Shown here piece by piece: positions 1-6,583 of a stretch of 13,556 nt of DNA. Within the stretch, counting starts at the first letter, position 1, and every line of letters starts with the position of its first letter. Under the pieces are notes generated by a model. The model ran no database searches and had not been told where the DNA came from. It saw only the letters and a list, made by a program, of their open reading frames with translations. Source of the DNA: Chloroflexota bacterium (GTDB lineage Bacteria > Chloroflexota > Anaerolineae > Promineifilales > Promineifilaceae); assembly GCA_008501785.1 (NCBI GenBank), contig QQUD01001008.1:1-13556 (forward strand). Reading direction: 5' to 3'. Position numbers and translations under genes: made by a program.

Positions 1-922
1 TGGCGTGCTGCTGTTTGAATCTCATGCCAAAATGAATGCGATTGATGACCTGATTATCAATCTGGGACATGAGGCGCTGGCACGCCTAGATACTGATTTT
101 GACGCGATGGTGATTGGCAATGATGGGGACAACTTCTGCGTTGGTGCAAATCTGTTTGCGATAGGTGTCGCGGCAGGCAGTGAACGTTGGGACGACTTGA
201 ATACGATGATTCACAATTTGCAAAAGCTGACGTTTGGTTTGCAACATGCACCGAAGCCGGTGGTAACGGCCGTTCACCAAATGGCGCTCGGTGGTGGCGT
301 AGAAATGGCTATTGCCGGGTGGGAATCTGTCGTAGCCCACGAAAGCTATATGGGTCTCGTCGAAGTTGGCGTGGGGCTGATTCCGGCTGGTGGTGGTTGT
401 AAAGAACTGCTGCGCCGCCGCATCAATCCCGTGATGGAAACCAAAAACGGCGATGTGCTGCCCGTTTTACAAGATGTGTTTACGCAGGTCGCCACCGCCA
501 AAGTTGGCACCAGCGCCTGGGAAGCAATGGAACTTGGCTACGTTAAACCGACTGACACCATCATTATGAATGCTGATCATCGGCTGGCAAAAGCGAAAGA
601 ACGCGCATTGCAATTGGTTGCCAGCGGCGCACGTCCACCCGAAGTCGAAAAGATTTATGCGGCTGGTCGAGATGCATTTTACGCTCTGAAGCTGGGTGTA
701 CAGGGCTTTGTTTGGGGTAACTACGCCACCGAACATGATGCTGTGATCAGCGAAAAGCTGGCCTGGGTGCTCACTGGTGGTGATCTCAGCGCAGGCACCT
801 GGGTAGACCCCTGGTACATTCTCGACCTGGAACGCCAAATGTTCCTCGAACTGCTGAAAGAAGAAAAAACCCGCAACCGCATGATGCACATGCTGCAAAC
901 GGGAAAACCACTGCGGAACTAA
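1..922 (+). CDS. fadN: 3-hydroxyacyl-CoA dehydrogenase/enoyl-CoA hydratase, C-terminal part (FadN-type), 5' end outside window
   Basis: The reading frame is open from the first bases and reads GGC GTG CTG, so the gene begins before the window and only about 306 C-terminal residues are seen. Numbering from the GTG at 5, this is a crotonase (enoyl-CoA hydratase) domain. Oxyanion-hole segments are NFCVGANL (43-50) and ALGGGVEMA (94-102); acidic residues E100 and E120 (in LVEVGVGLIPAGGG) sit where the catalytic glutamates lie in this family. The end, MLQTGKPLRN, resembles the C-terminus of FadN/YusL-type proteins. In those the NAD-dependent dehydrogenase domain comes first and the hydratase domain last, the reverse of E. 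coli FadB. The expected role is hydration of trans-2-enoyl-CoA and oxidation of 3-hydroxyacyl-CoA in cytoplasmic beta-oxidation. The thiolase follows 53 bp downstream, the Bacillus-style fadN-fadA order. The dehydrogenase half is not visible and is inferred from the family. Confidence 0.88.
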   Translation, partial: GVLLFESHAKMNAIDDLIINLGHEALARLDTDFDAMVIGNDGDNFCVGANLFAIGVAAGSERWDDLNTMIHNLQKLTFGLQHAPKPVVTAVHQMALGGGVEMAIAGWESVVAHESYMGLVEVGVGLIPAGGGCKELLRRRINPVMETKNGDVLPVLQDVFTQVATAKVGTSAWEAMELGYVKPTDTIIMNADHRLAKAKERALQLVASGARPPEVEKIYAAGRDAFYALKLGVQGFVWGNYATEHDAVISEKLAWVLTGGDLSAGTWVDPWYILDLERQMFLELLKEEKTRNRMMHMLQTGKPLRN

Positions 923-960
923 TTGTCAATTGTCAATTGACAATTAACAATTGACAATTA
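920..960. repeat. Palindromic AATTGTC/GACAATT repeat between fadN and fadA
   Basis: A 14-base arm at 920-933 (TAATTGTCAATTGT) is perfectly complementary to 947-960, separated by 13 bases. A second, mutually exclusive 18-base palindrome (AATTGTCAATTGACAATT) lies at 928-945. The first arm includes the fadN stop codon TAA. The thiolase ribosome binding site lies immediately after the repeat. There is no T-run, so it is more likely a dispersed intergenic repeat or mRNA structure than a terminator. Confidence 0.75.
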
Positions 961-975
961 TCTGGAGATAAACTC

Positions 976-2154
976 ATGAGAGAAGCTGTAATTGTAGCTG
1001 CAAGCAGAACGGCCGTTGGCAAATCGAAGCGGGGCACCACGCGCAATACCCGTTCGGATGAGATGGCGGCTGCGGTAATTATGGATTTGATGCGCAAGGC
1101 AGAAGGGCTGGACCCGAACGATGTTGATGATGTGATTATGGGATGTGCGATGCCAGAAGGGGCGCAAGGACTGAACTTTGCCCGCTCCATTGCACTGCGT
1201 GCTGGACTACCCGTAGAAGTGCCTGGGATGACTGTCAATCGCTTCTGCTCCAGCGGGCTGCAAACCATCGCCATCGCCGCCGAGCGCATTATTGCGAATG
1301 GGGCAGATGTGGTGATTGCCGGTGGTGCGGAGACGATGAGCCTGGTGCCGATGACGGGCTTTCGTGTGAACCCAAATCCGTACATGGTGGCTAATGCGCC
1401 AGAAGTGTATATGGGCATGGGTTTGACGGCCGAACGTGTTGCAGATGAGTTTGAAGTCAGCCGGCAGGCGCAGGACGAATTTGCAACCCGCAGTCATCAA
1501 AAAGCGGTTGCTGCTTATGAAAAGGGCATTTTTCAGGAAGAGATTTTGCCATTTGAAGTAGAAGAAGTAACGCCAGGACCCAATGGCCCAGTCAGCCGCA
1601 CGGTTGTGTTAGACCGAGATGAACACATACGTCCGGGTACATCGGTGGCAGGATTGGCGAAGCTGCGACCTGTGTTTATGCAGGGTGGCACGGTGACGGC
1701 GGGGAATGCGTCACCGCTGAGTGATGGCGCGGCTGGCGTGATTGTGATGGAACGCAGCAAAGCGGAAGCGCTCGGACTAACACCGCTGGTGAAGTTTGTT
1801 GGGTTTAATGTGGGTGGCGTGCGTCCTGAGATTATGGGCGTGGGGCCGATTAGTGCCGTGCCGCGCTTGCTGAAACGGACGGGCATGGGCCTGGAGGACA
1901 TTGACCTGATTGAATTGAATGAAGCGTTTGCCGCACAATCAGTTGCTGTTATTCGTGAGCTAAAGCTCGATGAGGAGCGCACAAATGTGAATGGTGGCGC
2001 GATTGCGCTGGGGCATCCGCTGGGCTGCACGGGCGCGAAACTGACGGTGCAGATCATCAATGAAATGAAGCGGCGTCAATCCCAGTTTGGGATGGTGACG
2101 ATGTGCATCGGCGGTGGCATGGGCGCTGCGGGGATTTTTGAGAATTTGAGTTAG
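976..2154 (+). CDS. fadA: Acetyl-CoA acyltransferase (thiolase, FadA type)
   Basis: A complete 392-residue thiolase, the usual length for the family. It performs the last beta-oxidation step, CoA-dependent cleavage of 3-ketoacyl-CoA to acetyl-CoA and a shortened acyl-CoA. The nucleophilic cysteine is C91 in NRFCSSGLQ. The other family signatures are NEAFA (N315-E316), GHPLGCTG with H347, and the C-terminal [10 protein letters not shown] with the second active-site cysteine C377. All catalytic residues are present. The start is supported by GGAG at 964-967, eight bases before ATG. The gene follows the FadN-type gene by 53 bp, so co-transcription and a degradative role are likely. A biosynthetic acetoacetyl-CoA thiolase cannot be excluded from sequence alone, but the context favours fatty acid degradation. 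A hairpin terminator lies 18 bp past the stop. Confidence 0.93.
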   Translation: MREAVIVAASRTAVGKSKRGTTRNTRSDEMAAAVIMDLMRKAEGLDPNDVDDVIMGCAMPEGAQGLNFARSIALRAGLPVEVPGMTVNRFCSSGLQTIAIAAERIIANGADVVIAGGAETMSLVPMTGFRVNPNPYMVANAPEVYMGMGLTAERVADEFEVSRQAQDEFATRSHQKAVAAYEKGIFQEEILPFEVEEVTPGPNGPVSRTVVLDRDEHIRPGTSVAGLAKLRPVFMQGGTVTAGNASPLSDGAAGVIVMERSKAEALGLTPLVKFVGFNVGGVRPEIMGVGPISAVPRLLKRTGMGLEDIDLIELNEAFAAQSVAVIRELKLDEERTNVNGGAIALGHPLGCTGAKLTVQIINEMKRRQSQFGMVTMCIGGGMGAAGIFENLS

Positions 2155-2171
2155 TGAGAAGAGAGGCATTT

Positions 2172-2208
2172 GAGAAACCCGGTTTTTTCAGAAAAAACCG
2201 GGTTTCTT
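2172..2208 (+). terminator. Hairpin terminator after fadA
   Basis: The arms 2174-2189 (GAAACCCGGTTTTTTC) and 2191-2206 are perfectly complementary over 16 bases, and the A2173-T2207 pair extends them. The ascending arm ends in six T and the descending arm starts with six A, so a real hairpin would have a loop of a few bases. It lies just past the fadA stop and before an independently positioned gene, as expected of a terminator. Similar AAACCCGG/CCGGGTTT hairpins occur as dispersed elements in bacterial genomes, so it may also be a repeat-family member. Confidence 0.65.
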
Positions 2209-2306
2209 GATGTCGAGGCGTGGAGACGCAGGGCGGTTACTTTGCATGCTTGGCGCCTTTTTGGTTTCTACAGTGAATAGCATCACCTTATTGGCAGGAG
2301 GATAAA

Positions 2307-2711
2307 ATGACATCTATTGAAGTAACAAGATCTCAGTGGGCCAGCGCCGCATCTATTTTTGCTGTTTTGTTTGGGCTGCTGACCATCCTATCAGGCGGGA
2401 GTGTGTTGTTAAATGCGCAAGCGCAGAAACTTGCTGGCAACTATGTCACAATTGTGGTCGTGTTTAATTTTTTGGCTGGTTTTGCCTATGTAATAGCTGG
2501 CGTGGGCTTGTGGACTTCACAACGCTGGTCAATATGGTTATCTCTATTGATTGCCATCGCCACCCTGATTATCCTGGCCTTTTTTGGTCTACATATTTTG
2601 AACGGTGGCAGTTATGAAATGCGAACCGTAATCGTTTTGTTTGTGCGCAGTGCAATATGGTTTGTTATCTTTGCTATTGCCTACAAAAATCTAAATCCAA
2701 TAATTATTTGA
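2307..2711 (+). CDS. Small four-helix integral membrane protein of unknown function
   Basis: A 134-residue protein with four clear hydrophobic segments at about 12-34, 47-69, 74-95 and 107-126, joined by short polar loops. There is no signal peptide and no catalytic motif. A very strong ribosome binding site, AGGAGG at 2296-2301, five bases before ATG, supports both the gene and the start. The layout resembles small uncharacterised membrane-protein families of the DUF7144 kind, but I cannot assign a family with certainty and propose no function. It lies after the fadA terminator, so it is probably transcribed separately. Its last 31 bp overlap a small minus-strand ORF. Confidence 0.8.
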   Translation: MTSIEVTRSQWASAASIFAVLFGLLTILSGGSVLLNAQAQKLAGNYVTIVVVFNFLAGFAYVIAGVGLWTSQRWSIWLSLLIAIATLIILAFFGLHILNGGSYEMRTVIVLFVRSAIWFVIFAIAYKNLNPIII

Positions 2712-2785
2712 GGTATTAGCACCAAACCAATTGCATAAAGGGCTGCTAAAAGGGCCTGTAAGCGAAAAAGATATGTGATCTTCAT
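2681..2785 (-). pseudogene. 34-codon ORF, possible N-terminal remnant of a membrane protein or a small membrane peptide
   Basis: On the minus strand an ATG at 2785-2783 is preceded five bases upstream by AGGAGGTG (2791-2798), among the best ribosome binding sites in the window. The frame encodes 34 residues starting MKITYLFRLQ and then a continuous hydrophobic segment of about 20 residues (roughly 11-30), ending in TAG at 2683-2681. It resembles the first helix of a small multi-helix membrane protein, cut short where it meets the converging gene 2307-2711. It could be a decayed gene or a genuine single-helix peptide; a chance ORF is less likely given the ribosome binding site. There is no convincing promoter: a TATAAT on the minus strand at 2869-2864 lacks a good -35 box. 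Confidence 0.4.
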
Positions 2786-2872
2786 GAGAACACCTCCTCA
2801 TCTTTTGGCATGATGACCCAAGGATTTCTCATCATTTCAACCAACCGACAACAGCTTTATGATATTATAAGG

Positions 2873-2890
2873 GGGAAACGGCCGTTTCCC
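2873..2890. repeat. 18-bp perfect palindrome GGGAAACGGCCGTTTCCC
   Basis: A perfect palindrome in the 261-bp gap between the small membrane-protein gene and the minus-strand transporter-like gene. Its core is the ACGGCCGT octamer that recurs across the window. A near copy, GGAAACGGCCGTTTCC, lies inside the ABC ATPase gene at 9361-9376. No T-run follows on either strand, so a terminator role for the gene ending at 2973 is weak. Apart from this palindrome and the small ORF at 2681-2785 I see nothing else in the gap. Confidence 0.7.
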
Positions 2891-2972
2891 TACCCTTACT
2901 TGTGCAAAGCAATGTCTAAAGAAGCAGTTATAAGACCGATGATAAAGACTGACCGATCAGAGCGAGGCGAAG

Positions 2973-4430
2973 CTACCCACCAACGTTGATCATTGCCGGA
3001 ATGCCTGGAAGCAAGCCAACAACAGCCATCGCAACCGTACAAATAATAAACGTCACAATTGGAATCAGAAGTCGTTTGGATTTAGGCAAATTTATGGACC
3101 GTGCGTTGTCCCCTACCAAATTTGTATTTGTCAGCAGCAATGCCAAAGACCAACCGAAAACAGGATTCACTAATGCAGAGCCGATAATGCAAAGCCCACC
3201 GCTTTGGGCTTGTGTTATATTCGTGATCAACTGTGCACCAACTTCCATTAGTGGTACAAAGACTCCTACAATTAACGCCACACGCAATACTGGTGCCCAG
3301 GCAGCAATATCCATCGGGTAGCCAATTACAACAAACAGAATACACAGAATACCGGTTAGTATGGCTCCGGCCGGTATCGGTCGTTTGGCAATGGCCGCCG
3401 GAATGATGTATGTACCCCAGGAAGAAGCCAGATTGCCGCCCCCAAATACACTGCCAACAATTTGACGCAGCGAACTAACGGTCATCGTATCATCCACATC
3501 CATCAATACTTTTTCTGAACCGGCAGGATAATTCTGTTCCTGAAATACACGATGCCCCAAAAAATCGGGTGGCCACATAGACACGGCCAGAATGGCAAAT
3601 GGCAATACGGCGATGAAGTGGGAAAGGTTGGGCCATCCCAGCATCCAGCCGGTATCTGTTCCCCACCAGTAAAATGGATTCATGTTAGGAATACCAGGTG
3701 TGGTCGAAAATTGGAAGGGTGCGCCCATGGCCAAAGCCACAACCAATGCAATGAGAGAGCATAACGGAATTGCCAGCCAGCGTTTATTGATTCGAATCAA
3801 GTAGGCATAGGTAAGAATTGTCATGACCATGACAACAAGAAAGATGGCTTCAGTACCCACTTCATTAGACCAGCTTCGTAGGGCGTTCATCTGCCCTATC
3901 AGCCCGACCATACCAAGATAGATAAGCAGTCCACCGCGCACACCATCCCCGGTCAATCTGACCAGTGTAGACCCCCCTTTCGTTAGACCCAGCAGTAAAC
4001 CAAACACGCCAACCATGATGCCTAGAGCCAGTGGATGCCCACCCGATAAGACAATTAATGGGATGAGCGGAATCAGCGGACCATGACAACCAGCCAGGTT
4101 TGCTCGTGGAACAAAAAAACCTGAGAGGAGGATGACGAAGAATAGTGAAGCGATGAGCATTTCGAAGCGGACATTTTCCACAATAAATTCTGCAGATAGA
4201 CCGTAGCCTGTGGCGAAGACGGTCACGATGGCTGTTGTCATCACAACTTTGCCGATAGTGCCTGCAATGGCGGGTGTAATGTCTTCAATCTCAAAGTTGA
4301 AGTCCCGCCGAGGCAGGTTGAGCCTCCATTTCCTGGGTTCCATAATTGTCAGTTCATGTTCCAGGTATGCTTCTCTTGTTTCAAATTTTGTAGCTGGTTT
4401 ATGCAATGTCTGATAGCTGTTCTTGTTCAT
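2973..4430 (-). CDS. Multi-pass membrane protein, putative transporter (DUF3360-like)
   Basis: A 485-residue protein. The polar N-terminus of about 55 residues contains the segments EAYLEHELTIM and PRKWRLNLPRRDFNFEIED. It is followed by about 12 hydrophobic segments between residues 57 and 475. Features include NLAGCHGPLIPLIPLIVLSGGHP (residues 111-133, divided here as NLAGCHGPL / IPLIPLIVLSGGHP), GGGNLASSWGTYIIPAAIAKRP (330-351, core GGNLASSWG) and TNTNLVGDNARS (434-445). The length and N-terminal pattern recall the uncharacterised DUF3360 family, which looks like the SulP/NCS2 transporter type; this is from memory and unverified. No strong ribosome binding site precedes the ATG, but a candidate promoter (4454-4481) gives a short leader and fits this start. 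It is separated from the corrinoid gene by 147 bp on the same strand. Substrate unknown. Confidence 0.7.
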   Translation of the reverse strand: MNKNSYQTLHKPATKFETREAYLEHELTIMEPRKWRLNLPRRDFNFEIEDITPAIAGTIGKVVMTTAIVTVFATGYGLSAEFIVENVRFEMLIASLFFVILLSGFFVPRANLAGCHGPLIPLIPLIVLSGGHPLALGIMVGVFGLLLGLTKGGSTLVRLTGDGVRGGLLIYLGMVGLIGQMNALRSWSNEVGTEAIFLVVMVMTILTYAYLIRINKRWLAIPLCSLIALVVALAMGAPFQFSTTPGIPNMNPFYWWGTDTGWMLGWPNLSHFIAVLPFAILAVSMWPPDFLGHRVFQEQNYPAGSEKVLMDVDDTMTVSSLRQIVGSVFGGGNLASSWGTYIIPAAIAKRPIPAGAILTGILCILFVVIGYPMDIAAWAPVLRVALIVGVFVPLMEVGAQLITNITQAQSGGLCIIGSALVNPVFGWSLALLLTNTNLVGDNARSINLPKSKRLLIPIVTFIICTVAMAVVGLLPGIPAMINVGG

Positions 4431-4453
4431 CGAAATATTTTAAGTGCCCTTTA

Positions 4454-4481
4454 ATAATATGGTTAGTGCTATTTAAGTAAA
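4454..4481 (-). promoter_or_regulatory. Candidate sigma70-type promoter for the DUF3360-like gene
   Basis: On the minus strand TTTACT (4481-4476) is followed after 16 bases by TATTAT (4459-4454), matching the -35 and -10 consensus at four and five of six positions. Transcription would start near 4447, giving a leader of about 17 bases before the ATG at 4430. The rest of the gap 4431-4577 is AT-rich, with no terminator hairpin that I can see. Confidence 0.4.
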
Positions 4482-4577
4482 TTCTTTGAAACCATAGTTT
4501 ATCAATATCGATAGATTGGGGCTATAATTTTCCCGGTTGAGCATACCTTTTAGACTGACAACATAAATAGTTCTACA

Positions 4578-5267
4578 TCAAACGGCCGTTTTGTGTATTT
4601 GCATCATCTTCTTTGCCGTTTCTACAGCCACGGCTGCATCTGCACAATAGGCATCTGCGCCAATGGATTCGGCAAATGCCTCATTCACCGGCGCACCACC
4701 CACGAGGACCAATACATCGTCACGAATCCCTTTTTCTTTAAGCGCCTCAATTACCACTTTCATGTATGGCATGGTGGTGGTCAACAAGGCACTCATGCCC
4801 AAAAAGTCGGGTTTGTGCTCCTCAACTGCCGCCAAAAATTCTTCAACATCAATGTTGATACCTAAGTCGATGACTTTAAAGCCGCCGCCTTCCATCATCA
4901 TGGAAACCAAATTTTTGCCAATGTCGTGGATGTCGCCTTTGACAGTGCCAAGCACCAAGGTGCCTGCTTTTGGCGCGCCGGTTGCGGCCAGTAAGGGCTG
5001 CAATATGTTCATGCCCGCTTTCATCGCTTTGGCAGCCATCAAGACTTCTGGCACAAACAAAACGCCATCACGGAAATCCACACCCACCACATCCATCCCG
5101 GCCATGAGGCCATTGGTGAGTACCTCGTAGGGGGTAATGCCGCGTGACAGGACTTCTTGAACTTCTTCGGCAATTTCTTCGGTGTAACCGTCATACAGGT
5201 CTTCACTCATTAGCTCGTACAATTCATCCAGGGGTAATTCGCTCAGAACAATTTCTACTTCAGTCAT
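4578..5267 (-). CDS. Corrinoid (B12-binding) methyltransferase protein, MtaC/MtbC type
   Basis: A 229-residue cytoplasmic corrinoid protein. It has an N-terminal helical cap domain (about 10-95, with VPEVLMAAKAMKAGMNIL) and a Rossmann-like cobalamin-binding domain (about 101-225). The signature GDIHDIGKN carries D112-x-H114-x-x-G117, with H114 the expected lower cobalt ligand; GMSALLTTT (157-165) and LVGGAPVN (188-195) contact the nucleotide tail in the family. Such proteins carry a methyl group between a substrate methyltransferase and an acceptor methyltransferase. I chose the ATG at 5267 because AGGA lies seven bases upstream; an in-frame ATG at 5336 would add 23 atypical residues and has no such site. 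The adjacent URO-D/MtaA-type gene is the expected partner. No dedicated reductive activator (RamA/RACo) is visible in the window. Confidence 0.92.
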   Translation of the reverse strand: MTEVEIVLSELPLDELYELMSEDLYDGYTEEIAEEVQEVLSRGITPYEVLTNGLMAGMDVVGVDFRDGVLFVPEVLMAAKAMKAGMNILQPLLAATGAPKAGTLVLGTVKGDIHDIGKNLVSMMMEGGGFKVIDLGINIDVEEFLAAVEEHKPDFLGMSALLTTTMPYMKVVIEALKEKGIRDDVLVLVGGAPVNEAFAESIGADAYCADAAVAVETAKKMMQIHKTAV

Positions 5268-5317
5268 GGTTGGTTCCTCTCTCGTTATAGGGGTGTTGGG
5301 TTCATTTTGACGCATGT

Positions 5318-5464
5318 AAAGGTGCAAAGCCGCCAAGATTTTATGGCTTTTGGGATTTCGTGGGGTTTGGAGTGGAGGCTTTAGCCGGAACGGTCTTGTG
5401 AGAACCGGCTAAAGCCTCCACTCCCCCTGAATTCCTGAAGACTCTCTTTTATATTTGCACCTTT
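5318..5464. repeat. 11-bp inverted pair AAAGGTGCAAA / TTTGCACCTTT bracketing the 217-bp gap
   Basis: AAAGGTGCAAA at 5318-5328 is the exact reverse complement of TTTGCACCTTT at 5454-5464. The pair encloses the 20-bp hairpin at 5369-5424. Together they fill most of the gap between the methyltransferase and corrinoid genes and look like the ends and core of a small intergenic repeat element. Confidence 0.5.
5369..5424. repeat. 20-bp perfect hairpin between the methyltransferase and corrinoid genes
   Basis: The arm 5369-5388 (GGAGTGGAGGCTTTAGCCGG) is perfectly complementary to 5405-5424, with a 16-base loop. There is no adjacent T-run on the minus strand that would make it a standard terminator. 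In the transcript it would sit between the URO-D-type gene and the corrinoid gene and could attenuate, stabilise or process the message. It could equally be a dispersed REP-like element. Confidence 0.75.
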
Positions 5465-5484
5465 GCGCCTTTGCATAATTAGCC

Positions 5485-6582
5485 TTATTGATAACGGCCG
5501 TATTCCCTCGCCGCCGCAATCAGTGCATGTACATTTTCCGGTGGGGTTTTGGGAGGCAAGGCACAGCCCGGTCCCAAAATGAGACCGCCATCCGCGCCTA
5601 AAACTTCAATCGCTTCTTTTGCCTTTTCTGTGACTAGTTCTGGTGTGCCCAGCGCCATCACGTCACTGGGATCAATCGGTCCCAGCACGGTGGCTTTGCC
5701 GCGCACCAGTTCTTTGACCTTAGGCATGTCGATTTTGTAATCCAGTTCCAAAATGGCTGCGCCGGTTTTTACCATATCACCCACAATGTCGGTTGCGTCA
5801 CCACAAATGTGATAAGCCAATGGAATATTGTTATCTTTTAACGCGTCTACTAGCCGCTTCGCGTAGCCCCATTCATATTCCAGATAAGATGCGCGGGAAC
5901 AAACGTCGGGGCCAGACAGGGATTCGCCGATGGATGTCATGTGAGCACCCATTTCGATTTGGGCGTAGGCGTAACGTCTGGTCACTTCCAGACTAAACTC
6001 TAGCAGTTGATGCAGCTTTTTAGACAAGTCAGCCGTGTCTACGACGCTGCGACGGCGTCTGCGGCGGCCTTCTTTTTCTTGGCTGCGACCCAATTCCAGC
6101 AAAAAGACATCCATGCCCAACAGCATGGAGGCTAATGAAAATGGCCCCTGATCGGCGCGACCCATGATAAAAGCTTTGTCGCCAATCTCATCGGCGATGA
6201 TTTTGGTCGCTTTCAGGTTTTCTTTGAGCGGATGGACTTTGAATGGGTCGGGGATCACTAATTTGTCGATGTCGTCCAGCGATTGGATTGCGCCGCCGTG
6301 GGTGACCGGTGCGCTGCCATCCATGTACTCGACATGGCAGCCACACGCTTCGGCTAAAGCGGCCGTTCCGTTTTCCACTAGCACCACATCATGCCCAAAT
6401 TCGCGCCACGCTTTGATTTGTGCTTCGGCCATCGCTTCGCCATTCTGAAAAAATTCGGGGAAGGGGATGCCGGATGCCTCGGCGGTCATCATGAAGTTGT
6501 GCAGATCGACAGGAACCCGATCTGGGATGCCGCCTTGCAACACGGTTTTGGTTCTTTCAATTGAATTCATGGTTTCTGACAT
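5485..6582 (-). CDS. URO-D superfamily methyltransferase (MtaA/MtbA-like)
   Basis: A 365-residue cytoplasmic protein of the uroporphyrinogen decarboxylase fold. It opens with ERTKTVLQGGIPDRVPVDLHN (9-29), the usual start of the family, and has a zinc-type pattern H258-x-C260 in YHICGD with C340 in GPGCALP. In MtaA/MtbA enzymes this H-x-C...C set binds the zinc that activates a thiol acceptor such as coenzyme M. The haem-pathway HemE lacks that pattern, so methyl transfer to or from a corrinoid is more likely than porphyrin decarboxylation. The corrinoid gene next downstream supports this. The start has AGGAG six bases upstream and lies one base past the epimerase stop, implying translational coupling. 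Oddity: residues 166-189 hold a basic stretch with six consecutive arginines (173-178) between the helices LLELG and LLEFSLEVTRRYA. The methyl donor and acceptor are unknown. Confidence 0.88.
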   Translation of the reverse strand: MSETMNSIERTKTVLQGGIPDRVPVDLHNFMMTAEASGIPFPEFFQNGEAMAEAQIKAWREFGHDVVLVENGTAALAEACGCHVEYMDGSAPVTHGGAIQSLDDIDKLVIPDPFKVHPLKENLKATKIIADEIGDKAFIMGRADQGPFSLASMLLGMDVFLLELGRSQEKEGRRRRRRSVVDTADLSKKLHQLLEFSLEVTRRYAYAQIEMGAHMTSIGESLSGPDVCSRASYLEYEWGYAKRLVDALKDNNIPLAYHICGDATDIVGDMVKTGAAILELDYKIDMPKVKELVRGKATVLGPIDPSDVMALGTPELVTEKAKEAIEVLGADGGLILGPGCALPPKTPPENVHALIAAAREYGRYQ

Positions 6583-6583
6583 T

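Noticed and set aside
4498..4528. TATAAT at 4523-4528 as a + strand promoter
   Set aside because: No acceptable -35 box, and the flanking genes are all on the minus strand.
5268..5336. Upstream ATG at 5336 as start of the corrinoid protein
   Set aside because: The extra 23 residues are not typical of corrinoid proteins, while the ATG at 5267 has a well-placed AGGA.
5485..6582. Haem biosynthesis uroporphyrinogen decarboxylase (HemE)
   Set aside because: The zinc-type H258-x-C260...C340 pattern and the adjacent corrinoid gene point to the MtaA/MtbA branch, and no other haem gene is nearby.
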